From contig NZ_NBYX01000030.1 in assembly GCF_002099195.1 (NCBI RefSeq), forward strand, positions 1 to 64,000: DNA of 64,000 nt, written 5' to 3'. Below are positions 16,743 to 26,175 of this stretch, one piece after another. The number at the start of each line of letters is the position of its first letter. Position 1 is the first letter of the stretch. This DNA is from Burkholderia puraquae (GTDB lineage Bacteria > Pseudomonadota > Gammaproteobacteria > Burkholderiales > Burkholderiaceae). Both the position numbers and the translations under genes were made by a program. Below the pieces are notes generated by a model, which did no database searches, was not told where the DNA came from, and saw nothing but the letters and a program-made list of their open reading frames with translations.

Positions 16743-16834
16743 CATGTGCTCCTGCAACTAACTGGCTCAACGAGTCGTCGATAGGTGTGTCGCGACGCCG
16801 CGCGCGGGGCAACCCGCTGCGCGGCGTTGCACGT

Positions 16835-17128
16835 TTACCGGCCCCCGCCGGCGAGCTGGTTGCTTTCCGGCGTCGGGCGGTACGGGCCTTGCGCGAGTTC
16901 GAGCCCTTGCGGATACGAAGTCGCCTTGCGCAAGTACGCGAGCGTGCCGTCCTTGCGTGCCTGTTCGACTTCCGCGCTCACTTCGGCGCGCGTACGCGGG
17001 CCGTTGTGTTGCGAGTACCACGACGTGTTGCCGTAGTCGCCGGCATGCGGCGTGCCCGAATCGGCGAAGGCCGGGGCGGACACGGCGAGCGTGAGAGCGA
17101 GGGCGGAGAGAAGATGGCGGCGGTTCAT
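16835..17128 (-). CDS. DUF4148-type small secreted protein
   Basis: A 97-residue protein with a signal peptide cleaved after AFA (MNRRHLLSALALTLAVSAPAFADSG). The mature part contains GPRTRAEVSAEVEQARKDGTLAYLRKATSYP, the T-R-x-x-V-x-x-E-L repeat-like core of DUF4148 proteins that are abundant in Burkholderia and probably periplasmic. The ATG at 17128 was chosen for the signal peptide. Function unknown; it stands alone. Confidence 0.72.
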   Translation of the reverse strand: MNRRHLLSALALTLAVSAPAFADSGTPHAGDYGNTSWYSQHNGPRTRAEVSAEVEQARKDGTLAYLRKATSYPQGLELAQGPYRPTPESNQLAGGGR

Positions 17129-17523
17129 GGCGTAACTCCTGGAGATGTCGGAGCGAGCGCCTGAGCGCGGACTCCGGTCCCGCCTGGCGGGATCTGTTCG
17201 ATGCGCAACGGGGTGCGCGACAGGGTTTACTCTAGGTATCTGTTCCGTCGCGATAAATGCGGCAGGCGCGAATTGATTTGTCGTCGCAAAGGAACAATCG
17301 ACATCCGCACCGGCTGCAGGGTTATGCGGAAATCGCCGGCAGCCCGGCGCAGCGGGGCTCACGCGGCTACGACAGCCACGCGCAGCGGCGCACGCGGGCG
17401 ATTGCTGCTCGCGGCACAAAGGTTTGCTGCGGAATCGGGAAGGATCGGATGCGCCGCGCGGAACGACGGTGCGGGGGCGGGGAGACGCGCGGGCCGGGCG
17501 GCCCGCGCAGGCAGGTCAGACGA
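17129..17523. other. 395-bp intergenic stretch, nothing recognised
   Basis: Lies between the DUF4148 gene and the end of ceoR, both on the minus strand. It must hold the DUF4148 promoter, and GATACC/TAGAGT near 17230-17245 on the minus strand could be part of it. The rest is GC-rich with no convincing ORF, repeat or terminator. Confidence 0.4.
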
Positions 17524-18528
17524 TTACGCGACCCACTCGTTGATGACCGGCGTGTCGAGCGCCGGCGCGCGTTCGGCTTCCTCGAACGTGCGCTTGCTGC
17601 ACGTCGCGTCGAGGCTGCCCTTGCCGCTCAGCAGCGGGCAGCGGTCGAACACCTCGGCGATCCAGTCGACGAACACGCGCACTTTCGGCGACAGATGGCG
17701 GCTGTGCGGATACACGACCGAGATCGGCATCGGCAGCGGCTTGACGCCGGGCAGCACTTCCTTGAGCCGGCCTTCGCGCAGATGCGGCAGCACCATGAAA
17801 AGCGGCGGCTGGATCAGCCCGAAGCCTTCGATCCCGCAGGTCACGTACGCATCCGCATCGTTGACCGACAGGATGCCTTCCATCTTCATCTCGACTTCCT
17901 TGCCGTCGGTCAGGAACGTCCAGTCGATCGTGCGGCCGGTGCGGCTCGAGAAGTAGTTGACGGCCTTGTGCTGGTTCAGGTCGTCGATCGTCTGCGGCTC
18001 GCCGTGGCGTTCGAGATAGTCGGGCGACGCAACCGTCACGCATTCGAACAGGCCGACCCGGCGCGCGACGAGCGACGAGTCCTGCAGTGCGCCGACGCGG
18101 ATCACGCAATCGACACCTTCCTGCAGCAGGTCGACCGGCCGGTCGGACAAACCGAGCTGCAGGTCGATGTCCGGATAGCGCGTATGAAATTCGCACAGCG
18201 ACGGAATCACCAGCAGCCGCCCGATCGAACCCGGCATGTCGATACGCAACTTTCCGTGCGGCTTCCGGTTGTTCGCCTGGAAGCTCGCCTCGGTTTCCTC
18301 GACGTCCGCGAGGATCCGCACGCATCGTTCGTAGTACGCGGCGCCGTCCGGCGTGAGCGATAGCCGGCGCGTGGTCCGGTGCATCAGCCGCACGCCGAGG
18401 AAGGCTTCGAGATTCTGGATGATCGTCGTGACGGACGCCCGCGGCAAGCCGAGCGTTTCTGCTGCCTTGGTGAAGCTGCTTGTATCGACGACGCGAGTAA
18501 ACACCTGCATGGCCTGAAGCCGGTCCAT
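17524..18528 (-). CDS. ceoR: LysR-family regulator of the ceo efflux operon
   Basis: A 334-residue LysR protein with an N-terminal winged helix (MDRLQAMQVFTRVVDTSSFTKAAETLGLPRASVTTIIQNLE) and a LysR substrate domain (HGKLRIDMPGSIG onward). Divergent from llpE-ceoA-ceoB-opcM, matching the known ceoR that activates this pump in response to salicylate. ATG 18528 is preceded by GGAGG at 5 nt; the GTG one codon earlier is the weaker choice. The closest relatives in other species are BpeT/MexT-like regulators of the same pump class. Confidence 0.88.
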   Translation of the reverse strand: MDRLQAMQVFTRVVDTSSFTKAAETLGLPRASVTTIIQNLEAFLGVRLMHRTTRRLSLTPDGAAYYERCVRILADVEETEASFQANNRKPHGKLRIDMPGSIGRLLVIPSLCEFHTRYPDIDLQLGLSDRPVDLLQEGVDCVIRVGALQDSSLVARRVGLFECVTVASPDYLERHGEPQTIDDLNQHKAVNYFSSRTGRTIDWTFLTDGKEVEMKMEGILSVNDADAYVTCGIEGFGLIQPPLFMVLPHLREGRLKEVLPGVKPLPMPISVVYPHSRHLSPKVRVFVDWIAEVFDRCPLLSGKGSLDATCSKRTFEEAERAPALDTPVINEWVA

Positions 18529-18555
18529 CACAACCTCCGCAATCTAATGAGCCTC

Positions 18556-18609
18556 CGGAACAACAAGGCTGCGCTACCTCGTGGGTAAACGCAGCCTCGG
18601 ATTGTTCGG
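18556..18609. promoter_or_regulatory. Large inverted repeat in the ceoR-llpE intergenic region
   Basis: CCGGAACAACAAGGCTGCG (from 18555) and CGCAGCCTCGGATTGTTCGG (18590-18609) form a long dyad around about 16 bp, broken by a small bulge. The outer half-sites GAACAA and TTGTTC lie about 45 bp apart. It could be a CeoR operator pair or a leader hairpin in the ceoR mRNA. It starts 27 bp upstream of the ceoR start codon. Confidence 0.5.
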
Positions 18610-18702
18610 GGGCGTTGAATTGTGTTGCCGGATTATAGGCATTTATCCCAATGTCTGCCGGACCCAGAATTCGTTCCATCTCGAAATGGATGCTGCATCG
18701 TC

Positions 18703-19563
18703 ATGGACGCTTCTGAATTCAGCAAATTCCTGAAGGCCGCGTTGCCCGCGCAAGCCACGGCGGGCGCGGCGCTGACGGTCGCCGAAGTGGAAATTCCCGG
18801 CTACGCGCAGGACATCGTGCTGCGCCTGTACCGGCGCCCGGACAAGACCGGGCTGCCAGTAGTGCTTTATTTCCACGGCGGCGGCTTTGTCCGCGGTTCG
18901 CTCGAAGACGCCGATTTCGCCGCGCGTTTTTTAGCAGAACGCTTACCAGCGCTCGTAGTGTCGGTCGATTATTCGCTCGCGCCGGCCTTTCCTTTTCCGG
19001 CCGCGCCGGAGGATGCGTATCGCGCCGCCGTGTGGGCCGCGACGCGTGCCCGCGCGTTCGGCGGCAACCCGAAGAAGATCGGCGTCGCGGGTCACGACGC
19101 GGGCGGCCAGCTCGCGAACTGCCTCGCCTTCATCGCACGTGACCGCGGCGAAGTGTCGATCGCCGCGCAGGCGCTGTTCGGGCCGATGCTCGACCCGAGC
19201 ATGACGCGCATCGGCGACGCCGAGCGCCTCGCGTCCGACATCACCGCGCGCGAATGCGCGGCCTGCTATCGCGCGTATCTGCCGCAGGCCGCGCAACGCA
19301 TGCACCCGTATGCGGCGCCGCTCGAATCGGTGCGCCTCGCGGGGCTGCCGCCGACGCTCGTCGTCACCGCGCAGAACGACGTGCTGCACGTCGAAGCGGA
19401 GAAATATGCGGGCTGCCTGATCTCGTCGGGCGTGCTCACGCAGGTGATCCGCTATCCGGACATCACGCACGCCGCGCTCGCGACGCACGAAGCCGCATTC
19501 GAGGAAGCCGTGCGCTTCTTCCAGTGCCGCTTCCAGGCGCGCCAGCCGAACCGTTCCGAATAA
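18703..19563 (+). CDS. llpE: Lipase-like alpha/beta hydrolase LlpE (Asp at the nucleophile position)
   Basis: A 286-residue protein of the hormone-sensitive-lipase-like group: oxyanion-hole motif HGGG at 58-61 (YFHGGGFVRGSL), DYSLAPAFPFPAAPEDAY near 89-105 and a C-terminal His in ITHAALATHE. The nucleophile elbow, usually GDSAGG, reads GHDAGG, putting Asp132 where Ser is expected. An Asp nucleophile is known in epoxide hydrolases and dehalogenases (GHDWGG type), not in this group. First gene of the ceo operon; its role there is unknown. The ribosome site before ATG 18703 is weak. Confidence 0.85.
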   Translation: MDASEFSKFLKAALPAQATAGAALTVAEVEIPGYAQDIVLRLYRRPDKTGLPVVLYFHGGGFVRGSLEDADFAARFLAERLPALVVSVDYSLAPAFPFPAAPEDAYRAAVWAATRARAFGGNPKKIGVAGHDAGGQLANCLAFIARDRGEVSIAAQALFGPMLDPSMTRIGDAERLASDITARECAACYRAYLPQAAQRMHPYAAPLESVRLAGLPPTLVVTAQNDVLHVEAEKYAGCLISSGVLTQVIRYPDITHAALATHEAAFEEAVRFFQCRFQARQPNRSE

Positions 19564-19595
19564 CCAGAACCAATCCACGCTTACTGGAGATCCAC

Positions 19596-20813
19596 ATGGC
19601 CATCCTACGCACCTCCCGTTCCCGAATCGCGACAGCGGCGATCGTGACGCTCGCCGTCGTCGGCCTCGGCACGTTCGGCGCGATGCGCGTGAACGCGAAC
19701 GCCCCCGACAAAGCGGCGGCGCCGCTGCCCGAAGTCGACGTCGCGACCGTCGTGCCGCAGACCGTGACCGACTGGCAGAGTTATTCGGGCCGCCTCGAAG
19801 CGGTCGAGAAAGTCGACGTGCGCCCGCAGGTGTCGGGCACGATCGTCGCGGTGAACTTCAAGGACGGCGCGCTCGTGAAGAAGGGCGACGTGCTGTTCGT
19901 GATCGACCCGCGGCCTTACCAGGCCGAAACCGATCGCGCGGCCGCGCAGCTCGCGGCCGCGCAGGCGCGCAACGGCTACGCGCAGACCGACTGGCAGCGC
20001 GCGCAGCGGCTGATCGGCGACAACGCGATCGCAAAGCGCGACTACGACGAGAAGCAGAATGCGGCCCGCGAGGCGACGGCGAACCTGAAGGCCGCCGAAG
20101 CCGCGCTGGAAACGGCGCGCATCAACCTCGGCTATACGCGGATCACGGCGCCGGTTTCGGGCCGCGTGTCGCGTGCGGAAATCACGCTCGGCAACGTCGT
20201 GTCGGCCGGCGCGTCGGCCGCGCCGCTGACGACGCTGGTGTCGGTGTCGCCCATCTACGCATCGTTCGACGCGGACGAGCAGACCTACCTGCAATACATC
20301 AACGGCGCGCGCAACGGCCGCAAGGTGCCTGTCGAACTCGGCCTCGCGAACGAAACCGGCTACTCGCGCAGCGGCGAGATCGACTCGGTCGACAACCGGC
20401 TCGACACGTCGTCCGGCACGATCCGCGTGCGGGCGCGCTTCGACAACGCGGACGGTGCGCTCGTCCCGGGCCTCTACGCACGCGTGAAGGTGGGCGGCAG
20501 CGCGCCGCACGAGGCGCTGCTCGTCGACGATGCCGCGATCAACACCGACCAGGACAAGAAGTTCGTGTTCGTCGTCGACCAGCAGGGCCGCGTGTCGTAC
20601 CGCGAAGTGCAGCAGGGGATGCAGCACGGCAACCGGCGCGTAATCGTGAGCGGCCTCGCGGCCGGCGATCGCGTGGTCGTGAACGGCACGCAGCGCGTAC
20701 GACCCGGCGAGCAGGTGAAGCCGCACATGGTCCCGATGACGGGCGGCGATGCGCCGTCCGCGCCGCTCGCGAGCACCGCGAAGCCGGCCGCATCGGCGAA
20801 GGCGGATTCGTAA
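19596..20813 (+). CDS. ceoA: RND efflux periplasmic adaptor (membrane fusion protein)
   Basis: 405 residues. The N-terminus is a membrane-anchor or signal helix (RIATAAIVTLAVVGLGTFGAM) with no lipobox Cys. Then come the lipoyl half-motif (SGRLEAVEKVDVRPQVSGTIVAVNFKDGALVKKGDVLFVIDPRPY), an alpha-helical hairpin (about 100-165), the second lipoyl half (ARINLGYTRITAPVSGRVSRAEITLGNVV) and beta-barrel and membrane-proximal parts. It bridges CeoB and OpcM. TGGAGA lies 7 nt before the ATG. Cotranscribed with llpE and ceoB (33- and 45-bp gaps). Confidence 0.93.
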   Translation: MAILRTSRSRIATAAIVTLAVVGLGTFGAMRVNANAPDKAAAPLPEVDVATVVPQTVTDWQSYSGRLEAVEKVDVRPQVSGTIVAVNFKDGALVKKGDVLFVIDPRPYQAETDRAAAQLAAAQARNGYAQTDWQRAQRLIGDNAIAKRDYDEKQNAAREATANLKAAEAALETARINLGYTRITAPVSGRVSRAEITLGNVVSAGASAAPLTTLVSVSPIYASFDADEQTYLQYINGARNGRKVPVELGLANETGYSRSGEIDSVDNRLDTSSGTIRVRARFDNADGALVPGLYARVKVGGSAPHEALLVDDAAINTDQDKKFVFVVDQQGRVSYREVQQGMQHGNRRVIVSGLAAGDRVVVNGTQRVRPGEQVKPHMVPMTGGDAPSAPLASTAKPAASAKADS

Positions 20814-20858
20814 GCGGCTCGCCGCTTCGCATCCGCGTTCAACCAGACAGAGCCACAC

Positions 20859-23800
20859 ATGAACATTTCAAAATTCTTTATCGACCGGCCGATCTTTGCA
20901 GGAGTCCTATCGGTGATCATCCTGCTCGGCGGGGTGATCGCGATGTTCCTGCTGCCGATCTCGGAATATCCGGAAGTCGTGCCGCCTTCCGTGATCGTGA
21001 AGGCGCAGTATCCGGGCGCGAACCCGAAAGTGATCGCCGAGACGGTCGCGTCGCCGCTTGAAGAGCAGATCAACGGCGTCGAGGACATGCTGTACATGCA
21101 GTCGCAGGCGAACAGCGACGGCAACATGACGATCACCGTCACGTTCAAGCTCGGCACCGATCCGGACAAGGCCACGCAGCTCGTGCAGAACCGCGTGAAC
21201 CAGGCGCTGCCGCGCCTGCCGGAAGACGTGCAGCGGCTCGGCATCACCACGGTGAAGAGCTCGCCGACACTGACGATGGTGGTCCACCTGATCTCGCCGG
21301 ACAACCGCTACGACATGACCTACCTGCGCAACTACGCGCTGATCAACGTGAAGGATCGCCTGTCGCGGATCCAGGGCGTCGGCCAGGTGCAGCTGTGGGG
21401 TTCGGGCGACTACGCAATGCGCGTGTGGCTCGATCCGCAGAAGGTCGCGCAGCGCGGGCTGTCGGCCGAGGACGTCGTGCAGGCGATCCGCGAGCAGAAC
21501 GTGCAGGTCGCGGCGGGCGTGATCGGCGCGTCGCCGTCGCTGCCGGGCACGCCGCTGCAGCTGTCGGTGAACGCGCGCGGCCGTCTGCAGACGGAAGACG
21601 AGTTCGGCGACATCGTCGTGAAGACGACGCCGGACGGCGGCGTCACGCACCTGCGCGACATCGCGCGGATCCAGCTCGACGCATCCGAGTACGGGCTGCG
21701 CTCGCTGCTCGACAACAAGCCGGCCGTCGCGATGGCGATCAACCAGTCGCCGGGCGCGAACTCGCTGCAGATCTCGGACGAAGTGCGCAAGACGATGGCC
21801 GAGCTGAAGCAGGACATGCCGGCGGGCGTCGACTACAAGATCGTCTATGACCCGACGCAGTTCGTGCGTTCGTCGATCAAGGCCGTCGTGCACACGCTGC
21901 TCGAAGCGATCGCGCTGGTCGTGATCGTCGTCATCGTGTTCCTGCAGACCTGGCGCGCGTCGCTGATTCCGCTGATCGCGGTGCCGGTGTCGATCATCGG
22001 TACGTTCTCGCTGCTGCTTGCATTCGGGTATTCGATCAACGCGTTGTCATTGTTCGGGATGGTGCTCGCGATCGGGATCGTGGTCGACGATGCGATCGTG
22101 GTGGTCGAGAACGTCGAGCGCAACATCGAGAGCGGGATGAACGCGCGGCAGGCGACCTACAAGGCGATGCAGGAAGTGAGCGGGCCGATCATCGCGATCG
22201 CGCTGACGCTCGTCGCCGTGTTCGTGCCGCTCGCGTTCATGTCGGGCCTGACCGGCCAGTTCTACAAGCAGTTCGCGATGACTATCGCGATCTCGACGGT
22301 GATCTCGGCGTTCAACTCGCTGACGCTGTCGCCGGCGCTGTCCGCGATCCTGCTGAAGGGCCATGGCGACAAGGAGGACTGGCTCACGCGCGTGATGAAC
22401 CGCGTGCTCGGCGGCTTCTTCCGCGGCTTCAACAAGGTGTTCCATCGCGGTGCGGAGAACTACGGCCGCGGCGTGCGTGGGGTGCTGTCGCGCAAGACGC
22501 TGATGCTCGGCGTGTACCTCGTGCTGGTGGGGGCGACCGTGCTCGTGTCGAAGGTCGTGCCGGGCGGCTTCGTGCCCGCACAGGACAAGGAATACCTGAT
22601 CGCGTTCGCGCAGTTGCCGAACGGTGCATCGCTCGACCGCACCGAGAAGGTGATCCGCGACATGGGCTCGATCGCGCTGAAGCAGCCGGGTGTCGAGAGC
22701 GCGGTCGCGTTCCCGGGGCTGTCGGTGAACGGCTTCACGAACAGCTCGAGCGCGGGCATCGTGTTCGTCACGCTGAAGCCGTTCTCGGAGCGGCACGGCA
22801 AGGCGCTGTCGGCGGGCGCGATCGCGGGGGCGTTGAACCAGAAGTACGGCGCGATGAAGGACTCGTTCGTCGCGGTGTTCCCGCCGCCGCCGGTGCTCGG
22901 CCTCGGTACGCTCGGCGGGTTCAAGATGCAGATCGAGGATCGTGGCGCGGTCGGCTATGCGCGGCTCGCGGATGCGTCCAACGACTTCATCAAGCGTGCG
23001 CAGCAGGCGCCTGAACTCGGGCCGTTGTTCACGAGCTACCAGATCAACGTGCCGCAGCTCAACGTCGATCTCGACCGCGTGAAGGCGAAGCAGCTCGGCG
23101 TGCCCGTCACCGACGTGTTCAACACGATGCAGGTGTATCTCGGCTCGCTGTACGTGAACGACTTCAACCGCTTCGGGCGCGTGTACCAGGTGCGCGTGCA
23201 GGCCGATGCGCCGTTCCGCCAGCGCGCGGACGACATCCTGCAGCTGAAGACGCGCAACGACCGTGGCGAGATGGTGCCGCTGTCGTCGCTCGTCACGGTG
23301 ACGCCGACGTTCGGCCCGGAGATGGTCGTGCGCTACAACGGCTACACGGCGGCCGACATCAACGGCGGCCCGGCGCCGGGCTTCTCGTCGGGGCAGGCGC
23401 AGGCCGCGGTCGAACGCATCGCGCATGAAACGCTGCCGCGCGGCGTGCGGTTCGAATGGACCGACCTCACGTACCAGCAGATTCTTGCAGGCGATTCGGC
23501 GATGTATGTGTTCCCGATCAGCGTGCTGCTCGTGTTCCTCGTGCTCGCGGCGCTGTATGAAAGCCTGACGTTGCCGCTCGCGGTGATCCTGATCGTGCCG
23601 ATGAGCATTCTGTCGGCGCTGACGGGCGTATGGCTCACGCAGGGCGACAACAACATCTTCACGCAGATCGGCTTGATGGTGCTGGTGGGGCTGTCGGCGA
23701 AGAACGCGATCCTGATCGTCGAATTCGCGCGCGAGCTCGAACACGACGGCAGGACGCCGCTCGAGGCCGCGATCGAGGCGAGCCGGCTGCGGCTGCGCCC

Positions 23801-24044
23801 GATCCTGATGACGTCGATCGCCTTCATCATGGGTGTCGTGCCGCTCGTCACGTCGACGGGGGCCGGTTCGGAAATGCGCCATGCGATGGGTGTCGCGGTG
23901 TTCTTCGGGATGCTCGGCGTGACGCTGTTCGGGCTGATGCTGACGCCGGTGTTCTACGTCGTGCTGCGTACGCTCGCGGGCGGCAAGATTCACGTTGCCG
24001 GCAAGGATTCGGCGGGTTACGGCGTGCCGGCTCCCGATGCTTGA
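20859..24044 (+). CDS. ceoB: RND multidrug efflux pump, inner-membrane subunit
   Basis: A 1061-residue hydrophobe/amphiphile efflux-1 RND transporter. It starts MNISKFFIDRPIFAGVLSVIILLGG, has 12 membrane helices and two large periplasmic loops (about 30-340 and 560-870). The proton-relay residues are seen as VVDDAIVVVENVERN in helix 4 (Asp pair near 407) and GLSAKNAILIVEFAREL in helix 10 (Lys near 945). It exports antibiotics such as chloramphenicol, trimethoprim and fluoroquinolones in the characterised CeoAB-OpcM pump. Length is normal and no key residue is missing. Confidence 0.95.
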   Translation: MNISKFFIDRPIFAGVLSVIILLGGVIAMFLLPISEYPEVVPPSVIVKAQYPGANPKVIAETVASPLEEQINGVEDMLYMQSQANSDGNMTITVTFKLGTDPDKATQLVQNRVNQALPRLPEDVQRLGITTVKSSPTLTMVVHLISPDNRYDMTYLRNYALINVKDRLSRIQGVGQVQLWGSGDYAMRVWLDPQKVAQRGLSAEDVVQAIREQNVQVAAGVIGASPSLPGTPLQLSVNARGRLQTEDEFGDIVVKTTPDGGVTHLRDIARIQLDASEYGLRSLLDNKPAVAMAINQSPGANSLQISDEVRKTMAELKQDMPAGVDYKIVYDPTQFVRSSIKAVVHTLLEAIALVVIVVIVFLQTWRASLIPLIAVPVSIIGTFSLLLAFGYSINALSLFGMVLAIGIVVDDAIVVVENVERNIESGMNARQATYKAMQEVSGPIIAIALTLVAVFVPLAFMSGLTGQFYKQFAMTIAISTVISAFNSLTLSPALSAILLKGHGDKEDWLTRVMNRVLGGFFRGFNKVFHRGAENYGRGVRGVLSRKTLMLGVYLVLVGATVLVSKVVPGGFVPAQDKEYLIAFAQLPNGASLDRTEKVIRDMGSIALKQPGVESAVAFPGLSVNGFTNSSSAGIVFVTLKPFSERHGKALSAGAIAGALNQKYGAMKDSFVAVFPPPPVLGLGTLGGFKMQIEDRGAVGYARLADASNDFIKRAQQAPELGPLFTSYQINVPQLNVDLDRVKAKQLGVPVTDVFNTMQVYLGSLYVNDFNRFGRVYQVRVQADAPFRQRADDILQLKTRNDRGEMVPLSSLVTVTPTFGPEMVVRYNGYTAADINGGPAPGFSSGQAQAAVERIAHETLPRGVRFEWTDLTYQQILAGDSAMYVFPISVLLVFLVLAALYESLTLPLAVILIVPMSILSALTGVWLTQGDNNIFTQIGLMVLVGLSAKNAILIVEFARELEHDGRTPLEAAIEASRLRLRPILMTSIAFIMGVVPLVTSTGAGSEMRHAMGVAVFFGMLGVTLFGLMLTPVFYVVLRTLAGGKIHVAGKDSAGYGVPAPDA

Positions 24045-24054
24045 GGATAAGAAG

Positions 24055-25590
24055 ATGAACAACTTGCACAACACGAACGGCCTGATGCGCTTCGCGAAGG
24101 TGGCGGCCGCGAGCACCCTGCTCGCGACGCTGCTCGCCGCGTGCGCGGTGGGCCCCGACTACAAGCGCCCGGATGCGCCGACGCCCGCCGCGTTCAAGGA
24201 AGCACCGACGCTCGCCGCCGGCGAACAGGCCGGCACGTGGAAGACGGCCGAGCCGTCGGACGGCGAACATCGCGGCGAATGGTGGAAGGTGTTCGGCGAC
24301 CCGGTGCTCGATTCGCTCGAGACGCAGGCGCTCGCCGCGAACCAGAACCTGAAGGCCGCGGCTGCACGTGTCGAGGAAGCGCGCGCGGCGACACGTTCGG
24401 CGCGCTCGCAGTGGTTCCCGCAGATCGGCGCCGGCTTCGGGCCGACGCGCGAAGGGCTGTCGTCGGCGTCGCAGTTCCAGCCGCAGGGCACGGGGCCGAC
24501 CAATGCGACGCTGTGGCGCGCGCAGGGTACGGTGTCGTACGAAGCCGACCTGTTCGGCCGCGTCGGCCGCAACGTCGAGGCGTCGCGTGCCGACCAGGCG
24601 CAGAGCGAAGCGCTGTTCCGTTCGGTGCAGCTCGCGCTGCAGGCGGATGTCGCGCAGAACTACTTCGAACTGCGCCAGCTCGATTCCGACCAGGACCTGT
24701 ACCGACGCACGGTGGAGCTGCGCGACCAGGCGCTGAAGCTCGTGCAGCGCCGCTTCAACGAAGGCGACATCAGCGAGCTCGACGTGTCCCGTGCGAAGAA
24801 CGAGCTGGCAACCGCGCAGGCCGATGCGGTCGGCGTCGCGCGCCGGCGTGCGGCGTCCGAGCATGCGCTCGCGATCCTGCTCGGCAAGGCGCCCGCGGAT
24901 TTCGCGTTCAAGGAAACGCCGATCGTGCCGGTTGCGGTGAAGGTGCCGCCGGGCCTGCCGTCCGCGCTGCTCGAACGCCGCCCGGACGTGTCGGCGGCCG
25001 AGCGCGCGATGGCAGCCGCGAACGCGCGGATCGGCCTCGCTAAATCGGCGTACTTCCCGAAGCTCGACATCACCGGGGCGTTCGGCTATGAAGCGTCGAC
25101 GCTCGGCAACCTGTTCCTGTGGTCGAGCCGCACGTTCCTGCTCGGGCCGTTCGCCGGCACCGCGCTGACGCTGCCGCTGTTCGACGGCGGGCGTCGTGCG
25201 GCCGGCGTGCAGCAGGCGCGCGCGCAGTACGACGAGCAGGTCGCGAACTACCGGCAGCAGGTGCTCGTCGCGTTCCGCGAGGTCGAGGACAATCTCGCCG
25301 ACCTGCGCCTGCTCGACGACCAGATCCGCGCGCAGGATGCGGCTGTCAACGCGTCGCGGCGCGCCGCAACGTTGTCGCGTACGCAGTATCAGGAAGGCGA
25401 GGTTGCGTATCTCGACGTGATCGACAGCGAGCGCTCGGTGCTGCAGTCGCAACTGCAGTCAAACCAGTTGACCGGCGCACAGGCGGTGTCGACCGTGAAC
25501 CTGATCCGCGCGTTGGGCGGTGGATGGGGGGCGGCGCCGACGGCGGTGGGCGATGCGGCGTCCGTCAAGGCGGAGGTGGCTGCGCGTTGA
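24055..25590 (+). CDS. opcM: Outer-membrane efflux lipoprotein (NodT/TolC-like)
   Basis: A 511-residue outer-membrane channel of the RND pump. The signal peptide ends in the lipobox LLAAC with Cys30, followed by the family's AVGPDYKRPDAPTPAAF. Two homologous halves carry the long alpha-barrel helices, and PLFDGGRRAAGVQQAR with YQEGEVAYLDVIDSERS mark the second repeat. The gene starts 10 bp after ceoB; an alternative ATG at 24037 would overlap ceoB and spoil the lipobox spacing. Last gene of the operon, closed by a strong terminator. Confidence 0.94.
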   Translation: MNNLHNTNGLMRFAKVAAASTLLATLLAACAVGPDYKRPDAPTPAAFKEAPTLAAGEQAGTWKTAEPSDGEHRGEWWKVFGDPVLDSLETQALAANQNLKAAAARVEEARAATRSARSQWFPQIGAGFGPTREGLSSASQFQPQGTGPTNATLWRAQGTVSYEADLFGRVGRNVEASRADQAQSEALFRSVQLALQADVAQNYFELRQLDSDQDLYRRTVELRDQALKLVQRRFNEGDISELDVSRAKNELATAQADAVGVARRRAASEHALAILLGKAPADFAFKETPIVPVAVKVPPGLPSALLERRPDVSAAERAMAAANARIGLAKSAYFPKLDITGAFGYEASTLGNLFLWSSRTFLLGPFAGTALTLPLFDGGRRAAGVQQARAQYDEQVANYRQQVLVAFREVEDNLADLRLLDDQIRAQDAAVNASRRAATLSRTQYQEGEVAYLDVIDSERSVLQSQLQSNQLTGAQAVSTVNLIRALGGGWGAAPTAVGDAASVKAEVAAR

Positions 25591-25647
25591 CGTACCGGCC
25601 CGCACCGGCCCGCGACGGGCCGTCGTAACGGGCAGTCGATCGAAGAA

Positions 25648-25681
25648 CCCCGATCCGTGACGACGCGGATCGGGGTTTTTT
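25648..25681 (+). terminator. Rho-independent terminator after opcM
   Basis: CCCCGATCCG (25648-25657), 8-nt loop, CGGATCGGGG (25666-25675), then six T. A 10-bp perfect stem with a T-run ends the ceo operon 57 bp after the opcM stop. Confidence 0.92.
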
Positions 25682-25693
25682 ATTGGCAGCCGG

Positions 25694-26175
25694 TCAGGCC
25701 TGTTGCTCCGGCTGCACGTCCGTGCGTTCCGCGATCACCACTGCGTAGCGGCCGACCGCATTGGCGATGCGCTCCGCCATCTCGGGATCGCGCACCGCGC
25801 GCGCGAGCGTGACACCGCCCGACAGCAGCGCGAGGAACGCGATCGCGCGATCGTCGTCGGGGGTGTCGCCCATCCCGGACGACACTTCGTCGACGATCTG
25901 CCGCAATGCCTGCTCGTACGCGTCGCGCGTTTCGTCGTCGGCGCGCATCACTTCCGGGGACAGGCTCGGCAGCGCACAGCTTTCGCCGAGTTCGCAGGTA
26001 CGCCGCGGCCCGAGGTAGAACGACACGAACGGGCGCCGCCAGCGCGCGCCGTGCTCGGCCTTGAGCGTCGCGACGCCTTGCCGGAGCTGGGCGAGGCCAT
26101 CGAGGACGACCTGGCGGAACGCTTCGCCCTTCGTCTTGAAATGGCCGTAGAACGCGCCGTTGGTGACGCCCGCCG
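25694..26175 (-). pseudogene. TetR-family regulator lacking its N-terminus
   Basis: Minus-strand frame reading NAAGVTNGAFYGHFKTKGEA, then the ligand-binding domain (VSFYLGPRRTCELGESCALPSLSPEV, ALRQIVDEV, LSGGVTLARAVRDPEMAERI). The second half of the TetR helix-turn-helix is intact but the first 25-30 residues (helix 1 and start of helix 2) are missing, and no ATG or GTG precedes what remains. The nearest in-frame start (GTG 26026) would make only a 110-residue ligand domain. Similarity ends at about 26170, where a truncated tautomerase gene begins on the other strand. Confidence 0.75.

Noticed and set aside
22047..24116. 689-codon minus-strand frame inside ceoB
   Set aside because: Antisense to a full-length RND pump gene, His/Arg-rich, no domain.
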